A DNA stretch of 64,000 nt, taken from assembly GCA_012934845.2 (NCBI GenBank), contig WNNJ02000982.1, forward strand, positions 62,001 through 126,000. Reading direction: 5' to 3'. This stretch comes from Pomphorhynchus laevis (taxonomy: Eukaryota; Acanthocephala; Palaeacanthocephala; Echinorhynchida; Pomphorhynchidae). The translations under genes and the position numbers were made by a program. This document shows positions 27,601 to 42,600 of the stretch, one piece after another. The notes under the pieces were generated by a model, which did not search any database, was not told the origin of the DNA, and saw only the letters and a list, made by a program, of their open reading frames with translations. Numbering within the stretch: the first letter of the stretch is position 1; every line of letters starts with the position of its first letter.

Positions 27601-30600
27601 TCATTAATATTGGTTTTGTTAAGAATAAGGCTTTCTGGATAAATTTGTTCACTAATTGAATAAAAATTATTAGAATTAAATACACATATATCATCAATGT
27701 ATCGAAACATATATTTCATGTCTTTATATAAGTTAGACTTATTTTTTACATTGTTATGAACAAATTCATATTCTATAAAGTCTAAAAATAAGTCAGCTAT
27801 AATTGGGCTACTATTACCACCCATTGGAACAATTTAATTTGTCTAAATACGGATGTCCCTACTTTTAAATAAGTTTAATATATTGAAATATTAAAGGATT
27901 CTAATAATTTAATTTTATCCATATATTTATATTTACTTGATGGTTTAATTTTTGTTAGATAGGCGTTATAATTATTATAACATATATATGTATATCTTTT
28001 TCCGAATATAAGATTAATTAATTTTACTAACGCTTCTTTAATATCTACTAAACCTAGATTTGTATAAAGAGTACTAAAATCGTATGTATTTATATTTTGA
28101 AAATTTATTCCTTTTGTCTGTTCTAAAAATTCTTTTGTAGAATTAATACTGAAATAGTGTTTTATACCAGTATTAATTTCGATTACCTTGTAATATTTTT
28201 TAAAGTGTGCTTTAATTACTTTAAGTATTTTATTCATATAGACAGAAAGTGGTTTTAATGTACATTTAAACGCACTACATATGAACCTAGGTTTTATTGG
28301 ATTTTTATGTAATTTTGGATTCCAATATAATATAGGTATAGTTTTATTATCTGATTCAACCTTTATACCCTTTTTATCCATTATAGAACAGTGACTTGTA
28401 ATAATTGTTTCTAAACTCAACTCACTACGTTCATATGTTGGATTTACATTTAAATCATTAGAATTAACCTCTTTCATTAGTATATCATAATAAAGCTTTT
28501 TGCATATGAAGACAAAGTTATTACTAGCTTTATCAATAGTTGTTATTATATAGTTATCCTTTAATTTAGTAAGTTCTTTATACATATCTTTATTAATTTT
28601 ATCTTTCCTTTTATAATTGTTTGTTATTTTCATTTTATCAAATATACAATCTTTTTAAATTTTTATCTTAAAATATATTCGAGCTTTTACTATTAATCAG
28701 CTTACCAAAGTATGAATTTAAATAATTTCAAATATGAATTATCTTTAATTTATGAATTTAAAATAGCAGGGTGGGGGGGGGTCAAATACGCGCTAATGGC
28801 CTATTTCTTCTGATGAAATTTGATTATTTATTGTACCTTATACTAATCCAAATCATATTGTTTATTATCTATAAAAATGTTCGCTTAATATTTAAAATAA
28901 ATTTTTAATAAAAATTTAAGTATAAGTTTTAATAAGAATAAGACTACCTGGATAATTTAATTTGCTAAATGTGTGAGTAAAAAAGAAACACCTTCATATT
29001 CACACGCATCTTCATATGATAAATCAACGGAATAGTATGAGCGAATTTTAATATTAGGGTTATGTTAAAAAGGATCTCAATTTAAATTTACATATTATTT
29101 TAAATAAATAATATAGCTATCTTTGAAAACGTAAAATAATTTCATTTTAACAAATTTTCTCCTTGGTAAATTAGTATAAAGATTAATTTATTTGTTGGGG
29201 AATCGTTAAAGTTTAATAAAATTGAATAAAAATAAACTTATTAAATGATAGGAGAACGAGGTTTCTTGTAAAATAAGCAAATTAAAAATTGATAAAAAAC
29301 ATGAACTTAAAAAAATAGTTACTATATAACCATCAAATAAAATTAAAAAATAATTATGAACATAAAGTTTCATCTTTGGTTACAAGTTACGTAACTGGCT
29401 GTTTGATTAATTACAATTGTTAGTTAAATTTCGAATAATTCTAATTGAATCGTTTGGAGAGGATAAAAATATTGATATTTTACAAATTTTCGAAAGCTAC
29501 TGCGTTCACCATTATAATCACAGTTACAACATGCAAACCGGTTTACGGCACTTTGAAAATGACAACGTATTCTATCTGTATATATAAAATAGTAATATTT
29601 TTGTATAATTTATCTTATGATGAAAACAGCAGCTTTCGAAAATGTGCTCAACCGATTCGTAATTACATATTTATGAATGCACAACTAATTTATAAATAAA
29701 GTTACCTTTCCTGTTCGTTGCTTCAAGATAGCGGCTCATGCTGTCATTAAATGGAAACACGGATGTTGTAGCGCCAATTTCAGCTCCCATATTGCAAACA
29801 GTAGCCATTCCTAAACGTACACAATGAATAAAACTTCAAAATTTGTTTAATGTCTTATATAATGTTCTGTAATAATTTTTAGTAAAAAATAATCAAGATG
29901 CGCATCTTATACAGTTACGCGAAGAAAATGTGTAAACCACATTACGCAGATTAAAGAATATATATTATCAATATACGTTTCTTAAGAATATATAATAATA
30001 TATAAGAATATATATTACTTAAGAATATATATTACTTAAAAAGTCGATAGATCGTAGCCAATTAATAAACAGGTAGAAAAAATATAGAGTTTTAGAAAAT
30101 ATGCATGGCAAGGATATTTTGTAGGAATTTAAAAATTACAAAAAAAAATCAAATTTATATAAGTAAAACAATGTTCTTAAAACTACTAGATTCCTTACAA
30201 TTCGAAAAATAGTGGATATTCAATTACATTCGATCTTGTAATCGATATTTTTATTGTCACAGCAAACATAAATAGATAGTGATAATTTGATATAAAATGG
30301 TGACATACAATTAATTATTTCTATAATCAGATCAGCTAACTGATCAAATTAGATAATTGAGTCTACGTATATTTTAATATATATAAATAAAAATAAAGAT
30401 AAATAATAAATAATTATATAAGATTTTATACAATTTATATTTATATCAAGTTAAAATTTAAAATTGAAATGTAAAATAAAAGTTAATTTTTATGAATTGA
30501 ATAATAAAAACTAGACGATGTATAAGACTAAAGATTAAAGGTCTTCATGACCACTAATCTAAAAAAGGTCCCCTCATTAGAGGTCATCATTAAAAATAAT

Positions 30601-33600
30601 GCTAAATAAAAAAATAAATAATTTTATAAATAATAAAAAAATAAATAATTGTTATATAAGATTTTATATAGTTAATATAAAGTCAAAATATAAAATTTAA
30701 ATTTAAAATAAAGTCAATTTTTATAAATTGACTAATAAATAACAGACGATTACCAGAATAAGGAGAGGAGGTCATCAAAATAAACTGCAATGTTATCAAG
30801 TTTCGGCACCTATTCTTCGACCCAGCATAACAGCGGGGTAAAATAAACGTTAATGACGTTTTCCTCTGATGAAATTTGATTATATAGTATCTTATTATAA
30901 TACAAAGTATATTATTTATTATCCATCCATAAAACTTTCCCGCTTAAGAATTTAAATTTATTTTTAATATTTTGTTGATTTATATATTGTAAATTTAATA
31001 TTTTAATAATATTTCGTTGATTTATACTTCTCCATTATGAAAAATTAAAAATATCATCAAATTTGCTTGAAAATAAGCAGAAAATAATGTCGTATTAAGA
31101 ACACATAGTTTCAGTATTTCTATCAGAGGTTATATTATCGGGAAAACAAAGTCCACGGATAAATAATAACTTGTCATCAAACAAATCAGATCAAATAACT
31201 GAGTCAAAGTATTTTATACTATATATAAATTGAAAGTAAAGATAAATAATTATATATAATAAAAAATTATATAAGATTTTATACTATAAATATTTATAAA
31301 ACGATAAAATTTACTTTTAAATTTTAAAATAAAACTCAATTTTCATGAATTGACTAATAAATAATTGACTAATAAATAATTTACGATGTATTCGAAAAAG
31401 GAATAAAGATAATCAGGAGGAACTGATATGTAATCAATGTTCAGCCCCTATTCTTCTACCCAATATAAAAGTGAGACCAAATACATGCTAATGACGTTTT
31501 CTTCTGATGAAATTTGATTGTCTAGTATCTTATTCTAATACAAAATATATTATTTATTATCTATTCATAAAATTTGCGGCTTAAGAGTTTAAATTTATTC
31601 TCTATATTATTGTGTTGATTTATATATGTTACAATTTTCTGTTTTATTTTATTTTTATAAACTAAAATAGATTTTATAAAATAAAATCTACCCGGTAAGT
31701 GACTGCCAAAATCCTTGAGCAAAGGATACGACTGAGAGTCGTTGGGCATATACAGGAGGAGCAATGCGGCTTTCGTTCTGGTCGAGGAACTACGGATAAG
31801 CTCTCCACACTTTCAACTATTCTAGGTTAAAAGCACCTAGAACTATGCTCAAACAGTCCACGTGTGTTTTGTAGATTTGGAGAAGGTGTTCGACCGGGTA
31901 ACAAGATATAGGTTGTGGGAGGTACTTAAGGAGTGCAAAGTTCCGCACTACCTCCGTGTAGCTGTGGCCTCTTAGTGCGATCTAAATACGAGTTGTGTTC
32001 GTGTTTTAAGAAGGCTTTTAAGAAGCCTGAGTCGTTTCTTGTAGATATTAAGCTCCGTTAGGGCTGTCTACTTTCTTCACATTTACTTTTTGTTTACACA
32101 AGCAAAATTTCGAGATAGACCGCTGTGTAGAAGTTTGGGCATCAGTTTAGTCCTATCGGGATATCATCTTTGCTTTTCACAGGCAATGTTGTCTTGTTGG
32201 TATTTAATACTAATGACCTACAATGCTTGCTGGATCAATTTACGGCGGTATGTCAAATATCCGGTATGAAAATTAATAGATCCACAACTGTCTCGATGTG
32301 CTCTGCTCTGAACAAAGTAGCATCATCGACACGAATTAGTGATATGGTCTTACCCAACGTGGAAGAGTTCAAGTACTTAGGCGTCTTGCTCTTGAGTGAT
32401 GGTTAGAATAATAAAAAAAATAGAGACGGATCTGTGCAGCTAACGCAGTAATAAGTTTTTTACACAGATCAGTTGTGGTAAAGAGAGAGCTAAGCCTTCA
32501 GACGAAACTTTCAAATTATCGCTTAGTCTTCTTACATGTCATATCTTATGGGCATGAACTTTGCGTCATGAATAGAAAGCCTAAATATCGAGTGTAGGCG
32601 ACCGAAATGAAGTTCCTTCGTGGTGTGGCCGACTTCAGCCTTAAAGATAAAGTTCGAAGCCTGGTAATCCGCAAGAATCTTTGGGTAAAGTCGCTCTCCT
32701 TTTCTTTGAAGGAAGTCAGCTAAGGTGGCTAGGCTACGTTTGGCGCATGGCTAGAGGCGTCTTCCTTGTGAAGTGTTGCAGATTGAACATAATGAACGGA
32801 GACCTCGTATCAGACCTCGGTATAGGAAGAGGGATCAAACTCTGCATATTACCAAATAACGATTAGAACTATCTGAAAAAAGGTCTGGTCGACCATTCAG
32901 GACCGAGATACTTGTTCACGTCTCGTCCGTGCACTGATTTCACAACCCGATCTCCGGATAAGTGAAAGCAATGAACAATTTTTGTTGATTAAATAAAATT
33001 TATGTTATGTTATTTTATTTTGATAGTAGCATAGCTTAAAATATGTATCTATTAAATTATTTAAATGGTTTTTAAGAAAACCATTATCATTACATATTAT
33101 AGCAATTCTTAAAATTTCATAATTTAATGTATCTTATTTAATATTATATGGTATGCATAAATGGGCATGCAAAAATATGTTAATTTAAATATATCATATT
33201 TACGCTGTAAATAAATAATAGTTTTAATTGATGTTAATTTAATGTTCATATCTATATATACATTTTTTATATAGAATAAGTATATTGATAATCGAAACAT
33301 ATATTTCATATCTTTATATAATTTAGATTTATTTTTTAAACAGTTATGAACAAATTCATATTCTAAAAAGCTTAAAAACAAGCCAGCTATAATTGAGCTA
33401 CTATTACCTCCCATTGGTACAGCTTTTACTTGTCTAAATATAGATGTCCCTACTTTTAAATAATTTTGATTTATTAAAATATTTAAGGATTCTATTAATT
33501 CAATTTTATCCATATATTTATATTTACTTGATGGTTTAATTTTTGTTAGATAGACGTTATAATTATTATAACATATATATGTATATCTTTTTCCGAATAT

Positions 33601-36600
33601 AAGATTAATTAATTTTACTAACGCTTCTTTAATATCTACTAAATCTAGATTTGTATAAAGCGTACTAAAATCGTATGTATTTATATTTTGAAAATTTATT
33701 CCTTTTGTGTTCTAAAAATTCTTTTGAGGAATTAATACTGAAATAGTGTTTTATATCAGTATTAATTTCGATTACCTTACAATATCTTTTAAAGTGTGCT
33801 TTAATTACTTTAAGTAATTTATTTATATAAACTAGAAGTGCTTTTAATGTACATTTGAAAGCACTACATATGAACCTAGGTTTTATTGGATTTTTATGTA
33901 ATTTTGGATTCCAATATAATATAGGTATAGTTTTATTATCTAATTCAAACCTTTATACCCTTTTTATCCATTATAGAACATGTGACTTGTAATAATTGTT
34001 TCTAAACTCAACTCACTACGTTCATATGTTGGATTTACATTTAAATCATTAAAATTAACCTCGTGTCTTAGTATATCATAATAAAGCTTTTTGCATATGA
34101 AGACAAAGTTATTACTAGCTTTATCAATAGTTGTTATTATATAGTTATCCTTTAATTTAGTAAGTTCTGTATACATATCTTTATTAATTTTATCTTTCCT
34201 TTTATAATTGTTTGTTATTTTCATTTTATTTTTAATTTTATCAAATATATAATCTTTCCAAATTTTTATCTTAGATATATTCGAGCTTTCACTATTAATC
34301 AGCTTACTAAAGTAAGCATTTAAGTTATTATATAACGAATTGTAAATTTTATTTTTGTCGTTGTTATTATTTTATCTATATTTATACCCTTTCGAAGGCA
34401 TTTTCCCAAGCATACACGTGTTTTTATGTGCAAACAAGGCAATTTAAAATTAGAAAGATCGTATAATTCTTGATTAAAACGAAAACTATTGATTTTGATA
34501 AATTGACTTAGATATTAACTTCATACATGGAAAATGTAAGTGCAGTCAATTAGTCAGATCAGCTAACTAAGTCTACGTATTTTATATTATTTATAAATTA
34601 AATATAATACTAAATAAAATTTAAATAATTAGATAATAAATAATTATAAATAATTATAAATTTTAAATAAGCAACAGCATGTAGTGTTCTTTGAAACATT
34701 TATAATGCTTCTATCGGTATCCTGTAATACCGATATTTTTCTAAATAACAAAGTATTTAGAAGAGTTATTAATTGTCATTTAATACAAGGAAATGATAAG
34801 TAACTCACGAATATGTTATAGTATTTCAAATAATACTTTTGATGCATTATTTAAACCATGAACATTGATAAATAGTTTACATTATACATAATAATAAAAG
34901 ACAATTAAAGTGTGTGGTTTCTAAAACGATGTAAATTAATGCATTCGATATACACAAATATATATTGGAGAAATACAATATATTATGAATGATAAAACTA
35001 ACAATGTCTAACACCAAAAAATGAAAAATAACACAGAAAATCATCATAAATATCACACTAACTGACTCCTTAAAATATTTAAAATTGTTTTGATTATTCT
35101 ATTTAAACTATTTGTTTTCCTTGGTAAGGCTAATGTTATTAAAAAATAAATTCCTTGATGTAAAGAAGTAGTTATAGTTCACAACAGTGATATGTGATAA
35201 TATTAAAAGTGCTGAAGTTCAGTATATAATGATTTATTACCTGTTTGAGCGATATTTATCTTTCACAATTAAAACAAGGCATTGTCAAACTACATCTTCA
35301 TTGACGTATATTGAATCCTTTGTAAATATATTTTGTAATTTTTGTATTTTACCATCAAATTACAAATATATAAAAATAATTATCGTGGTTATATCGTGAT
35401 ATAATCACAAAATATCGTCACAGAATGCAAAATTGTGATGTAAATGTAAAAGTCGAATTGAACGATGAAAATTAAATCTTAGACAGAAAATATTTTACAG
35501 TAATATACGTTATATTACCTGTACAAGAAATAGAGTCTGTTCCAGGGCCGAAATATTCAATAACGGAACCAGTACCGCCTTTTACAGTCAAAATTTGTGC
35601 AACCTTTAGAATTATATCTTTTGGTGATACCCATTCACTTAATTTTCCAGTTAATCTAACTCCTATTATCTAAAAGTGAATATAAAATTATGTTGAATTG
35701 AGTTTAGCTTTGATTGTGGAGCGTGTTATCACGATATCCTAATATTTACGTTAATAAAGTAAAACATCAACATATTAGACTTTTTGATGCAATAAATAAT
35801 GATTTTAGAGGGTATAGATATTATCTAAACGACATATTTCAATTACTAAACGTTTTAACATTTTTCATATTTCACATTTCGTAAACATGTTTAAATTTTC
35901 ACATAATATCAACAATATTCAAAGGACCAATATTATGTATATCCTTGCAAGAAAATTTTCGTACTGAGGAATTCGGGACAATTCGAAATATTCTCGGATC
36001 TCTAATATGCTATTTTGTTTATGCTTAATTATATTTCTATTCGAACAATTTGTTTATACGTCACTATTTTAGATAAATTAAAATCACAGTTTGGAATAAA
36101 TAAAAGAGAATATGAGATAACGCAACTTTATTTAAAACCTATATACGTAATATACATTCTTTCGCCACACTCACCATGATTAGTATAGTTTACTAAAGGC
36201 AAGCACAAGAAATACCAAGCTTATTACATCACATTTCTAATAACCTAAATTGCAATTATATATATATATATTTTAAAACAAATAATTTTTAAATTTATAT
36301 AATTTTTAGAAATATATCCATCCTGATCTGTATTATGGAAAACCATAATGCTATTAAATTTTTAAATATCCAGGAACTATCCGGTATAGTTGAACGACAA
36401 GAAAAATCATTTTGATATTTCGCTAGTAACTACTAGCATCTTCAGTAATTTTTCAAAATACATAATACTCTTCATTGATATTAACAAAATTTTATGATAA
36501 TTGTTCACATCTTCTCATTGTATTTATATAAAATTCACATTAAATTTTATTTATCAAATTATAAACTTTCTAGATTTGTAAATTTGAGATAAGCAAGAAG

Positions 36601-39600
36601 AATTTCCAAAATGAAAAATTGAATAAAATCGAAATTTGATAAGCAAAACGATAATAGAATTTTTAATTCAATATAAAATAAATTAGAGTATGTAATTAAA
36701 TAAAAATAAAATAAGTGTATGATATATTTCCATATGCAAACAATAAAAGCCAGTTTAATTAAACAATGGGTAAACAAATCTGTTACCTTTGGAAAGAGAA
36801 GCTCCCATGGCATACATGCCATCACGTCAACTGCGTCTGCACCACCAACTCCTATGCAAAGTGCAGCAAGACCACCACCATTTGGAGTATGACTGTCTGT
36901 ACCAATTAATAATAAACCGGGATAAGAATAATTCTCCAATACAATCTACATACAGAATATGTAATTTATAAATTGCATTTAAAAATTCAAAATATTAAAT
37001 GTATAAACACAGATATATTAGAAACAGTAATGATTCCATTCGTAATTACTCATTCTGGAGATTTAAAATCAATGGATAATATCCGAAAAACAAATAAGAT
37101 AAGGTTATAATTTTGTTCACACAACACATGCCAATGGCACCCGTATGTCAGTAATATGGAAGCTTAGCATTGTCAATGACAACTGATTTTTAGAAATTAC
37201 CCTTACCAAAATGGTTGGATCCAAAGTTTACCTTACTGAAATTTCTTCACATTAAAAACTGAAAATAATAATTTAATTATAAAGAGCGTTTATAACTAAA
37301 GTAAAATTTTTATCGCCGCCAATGATTGACTGCCTTCCTAAGCAATAAAAGAAGTATATATTGAAATATGATAAAATGTGAACATCGGGCATTAATTTTA
37401 TAATTTTGACATATAGTGATAGTTAAAATGTTGAGATTAGCTAATAAATTATCTATAGTTGCAATGACATTTTTGTAAAGTAACACCAATACATATTTGT
37501 GATTTAATATACATTTTTAATATAAAAAATTTGATGGTTCCATATAAAGAAAATAAAAATGCCTTTTGTTGATAAAAGAACGGGTATATTTTCACTAGTG
37601 AAAGCTGAACTTTGTGTCAAGGTTGCCTACTGTCTTTATACTACATATTATGCAAATAATGCGAATTTTAAGAGAACAGTAGGTTTGCTGGACAAAGATT
37701 TACAGAACGGTTCATGAAATGGCATACTAGAATAAGAACGGAAAGAAAAGTTTTAGAACTAAGGTTGTGAAATAGTGATTGTCAAACTAACAACGTATGT
37801 TGTCTTCGCAATAGTGTAAACCCGATTAGCTGATCATAAAATCAAATTCAAAAATGAAATAACCTGATTTTGACTTAAATATAAGAATGTGTTAATATAT
37901 CACGCATTGCGATTTATAAAGGCATGTGTATCCATTATGTACAGTTTCGCCTGAATAGATACGGGAATTTAAATATCACCGTAACGGATCTCTAGTCAAC
38001 ATTGATTTATAGTGTATTGTATATAACCATTACGATTAGGAGTGCAGAAGCATCTGACTATTTGAGTAGCAGATTGATACCGACATCATCTAATTGACAA
38101 GCTACTAAAAAATAGTTAAAACGTATTTTGGCAACAAAACTAGGTTTTATCAATGCAGATAGAATGACACCAAAGCTACCATTATTCAGATCAGTGATTC
38201 TCTATCAATTTGCCAAATTAATCAAAAGTCCAACTCGCAATGTTACATTCGATGGGATCCGCCAAAGTGAGTATAAGGAGATCACGAAAATAATAATACG
38301 CTTTGAGCTATATTTTGCTACTATTACATTGCTTGGTCATATGAAGGTTTGGTCTAACGAACATAACATATAATACTTTTTAATTAGTCATATGGCAATT
38401 TAACCTTTTTTTAAATGACCGTTAACCAAACTGTATTCGTGGCATCATAATAAACTAAGATTTAAGTGTCCACTAAAATATGAGATGACAGACTTCTGCA
38501 TGTGTAAAGATGGATTAACTAAGAAGTAAACGTATATCAATGACACGTAGAAGAAGTTTATAAAATTAGCGTAGACGCTGCGTTACTAAATTGTATGACA
38601 GCACATGATGATAGCATCGTGGATCGGAGGATAATCATTTGTGTTAAAGACGCCTTTACGCTTTATTTTCAGACTGATAATATAAAATTTACAAATTTGA
38701 ATATCTCTTCTACATATATGAGATAAATTTCACGGATGGTATGATAGATCGTTGGCGATTCAGATAAAGCCAGGATGTGAAACACTTATTTAGATCATTT
38801 AATTTCTACCAAAATAATAGAATTTGTCAAAGTTCTGTATAGCCAAAAGTGTACTACAAACTACTTCAATTGACAAACTCGAAAATTACCTGATGAATTA
38901 TTCCACTACCAGGCTTCCAAAATCCAATTCCATATTTTTGAGAAGCATTTCTTAGGAAGTCATATATTTCCTTGTTTACATACTGAAAAAGATAAGATCA
39001 GCGCAATTATGAAATATTATTTGATTTTTAAACAAAATTTATGATACTTGTGTGATTTTGCAAAATTAATACAGCTTTTGTAATAAAATCAAATATAATT
39101 ATATATTTTTCAATAATAAATTAAATATTTATGTATATATTATAATTAATATATATTATACATTATATTACAATAAATTATTAAATACATTTTTTATTTT
39201 CATCAAGTTATTTAATGATGTAATTTAAGTTGTGAAAGATCGTGACTAAGTTATTATTTCATCCGTTCGCATGCTCAGCTATAAATCAACGACAACTTGT
39301 TAAACAATTAAAGCATGAGTAATGCAGAGTCGCCAAAATATATGATTAATATTTTATAAAAATCAATATCGAAAATTCGAAAAAATAAATAAATATCGAG
39401 TTTTCATTATTTCACTAAATGCCATTGATTCGAAAATAAATAACACTTATATTATCAAGGACATGTCACTGTTTGAACAAAATCGTGTCATTGTTTAAGC
39501 GTGTGAACAGTAGAGTATGATAATCACAATAAAACACGAAGAGAAACTATACAAACACTGAGTTAATTTAATTAAAAGCAATTCTTGGATTAAGTAAAAA

Positions 39601-42600
39601 CTATTTTGCAATCATTTTACTAAACAAGAAAATAGTAAAGAAAGACTTTTTACTTTTAAAGTTTTATAAATAAACAAATAGCTCTATATTATATTTAAAG
39701 TGTTATTTCAGTCATAAATGTAATTTCAAGTTTTCTAAAGTGTTATTTCATTATTATAAATGTTTAACAAACACGTAACGTTAGTAAATGGTTATTATGC
39801 ATAATGTATTATAATATAATTTATATCTTTATGTAATTAAATTTATAATTAAAATATAATTACTAAAAGCTGGTTTGGACCAACCAAAGTTGTAATCGAT
39901 AAAGTTAAATACAACAATACTCACTTTGGCAGTTGCCAGATCGGTTTTGTTATCAATTACGGCTTGAATTAAATGATCACAATGAATAGTTGTTGGTACC
40001 ATGACTTTTGGGATGCCTGATGATATAAACTGCAAAACAGCCATTTGCGCAGTGGCGTCTTGTAGAATAACACGATCTGGATTTAAGGATATATAGGATT
40101 TGCCTCTTTTAAGATTGGGCACCTATAATTAGTTTAACACTAAATCAATGTTAGCTTTATGAAAAATCAAATTAACGAAGATGCTATTACGTAAATATCA
40201 AGTATGCACTAAGATTATGATGAAATGCAATTATAACAGAACCATAGAACAAATAACTTGAAGGTTTTTTAAATATTCATAGTTAAAGGTCGAGAAACTA
40301 AATTTGTTTCATCAAAATTGAATATTTTGATAAAAATAAAATTATTTTATTTCGAAAATAAACTATTTTATTTTGATGAAATATATCCAATATTTCGATG
40401 ACGCTTAGACACGTCGTTGTTCGAATATAATAACGCATTTTTTTAATTTATAATTTTAAAACTTGGGTGAGGCAAGATTTGTTATTACATTTCGGCGAAA
40501 AAAAAACTAAATGTGAAATTATATATTACCTAAAATCCACAAGGATAAGATACAATGTAAAAGACGAACAATAATTGAAACCTGAATATATATAATATAT
40601 ACATATCTATAATACATTATATTAAGAGTATACATAGATTTTTCTAATCATTTGCTCTGCAACATTTTGCCCTGTTAACTGTTAGCTTAGTAAGATTAAT
40701 GCTTAAACATGTGTTCAGCTAGAAGCCTTTAAGAATTGAATTTTATTGTAAACACATTGTGATGAACTGAAAGTGTGTTTTCGCTTTTGCTTTGATACGT
40801 TCATGTGGTATCTTTCGAGAGATTCGACATAGATTATGATTGGAAGAGAATGAACCAAAGATTAAGATATTGTCAAGCGGATTCAAAATTTATTTGTGTA
40901 TATAAATATTTAAACCGATAAAAAATACGTCTTTTTTCTATTTCAAAAAACTAGCTTTGAATGTCTTTTACCTTTCTTCAGTTTTCACAATCACTTTTAA
41001 GTTACACTATGTGATTATATAATACACAGAAATACGAAAGAACTCAGCCTGCATTAAATTTATTGTTTGTGGTCCTAGAAACTATTATTAGTTGTGATGC
41101 CAGTAATGTTTTTGCTGTCTTCTGGTTTTTTTGATTTCGGTTTCGATGATCGTGAGTTTGCAGATATTATCAGGATTTTCAACAATGTGCCGCACTGATG
41201 AGTCGCTTGCTATCTTACCGTTTTTTATTTGTGAACGTCTTAAGTTCATTCGAATGTTAGTTTAATTAGCAGTCTCAACGATATATCGGATATTACATTT
41301 CTTGCATTCTGGTAGATATACTGTCCCTTTGCTCTTGCAGTTAATTGATCGGCGTATTGCACATTCTAAACCCGTTCTCGTACTCATTAATTTATTTGTC
41401 GCCTTTGTTCATTAATATGTGAGGCATCTTTTATCGTTACATTGCTAACACTGGTATTTTATCTCTCGCTCTGATTGAAACACTGATCTGACCAGTGTTC
41501 GTTTAATTTTAGATGTTATCGAATATACTTGCATTACGGGATGTAATTGAGTGGGCATAACCTTTTTAAATTCTATAAATGCGTTTTTACAATACTTGTA
41601 AAATTTATACGCAATAGGGTGCCTATTAAATGTAATCCGTTTTCGCACTTGCGATGCATTTTCACCTCTTATACGTAATGCAATAATTCTTTACGTTTCA
41701 TTCTAGATGCTCTTTCTATGGCTTTTTAAATTTGAATTTTGTAAAAACTACGTTCGAGAAATCTTAATTTTAGATTACGAGCTTCTGTAATAAACTCTCT
41801 CCTCGTCGAGTAAATCTTTCTTGCTCGCAGCATGTCATTAAATATTAAGTTCCTTTTTATCTTGGAGGATGAAAATTTAAAGCATGTAGATAGACAGGTT
41901 AGCATGTGGGTTTCTTATATACCGATGTACGGATTCCGCCATTTTTGTTTCAATTTTTACATGTAGGAAGTTGACTGTTTTAGTAAAACAGCTTTCTAAT
42001 GTGAACTTTAAAAATCTGCTTGTGCTCAGTTCGTTAATTAAATCAGTTATATCTTCTTTTGTCGTATTCCAGATCATAAAAATATCGTCAACATATCGCA
42101 CATACATTATAGGTTCTAATGAGTATACAAACATTATTAAACGTTTTACATACAGATTCAAATGCATTCAAATGTTAAGGCAATCAGGTAGTTGCATATG
42201 ATAAAAGTAATAAGACGATTAGGTAGTGACAAATAATCAAATAAATATAAAAGAAATGTGGTAAGCATTAAAATGTAAAAAGCAGAGATGTAAATGTTGA
42301 GAGGTTGTAAACGAAAGTGATGTATATATAAGCTCAACAATTAGTTTGGACTATAAAATAGATCAAACGAATGACTGAACTACACTTGGAATATATTATC
42401 TAGCCGATTACCAACGGTGTAACAATCAATCAAGTTACAGAAAGCGACAGAGGTCTAAGGGAGCGTCTAAAGAATAGGCGGTCAGATATAAAGGGCAATT
42501 GAGAGACTGATACAGTTGTAACGAACTCGTTAGTTCACAATGACCCAAAGTTTATTAAGAACAAGATTATTCAGCAGATTATTGACGAAAAACACGTCAA

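Noticed and set aside
28776-28783. G-run as a telomeric or G-quadruplex element.
   Set aside because: A single G-run without further runs nearby; it is slippage within the GC-rich hairpin of PLE-A.
11926-31030. The recurrent AT-rich unit first looked like a SINE or MITE family of its own.
   Set aside because: In two long copies it is continuous with Penelope-type RT coding sequence (IKQKIV.Y..QHNN), so the short copies are 5'-truncated PLE-A elements.
38128-38373. 81-codon plus-strand frame in ACO2 intron 4.
   Set aside because: No family resemblance, no supporting splice sites, length expected by chance.
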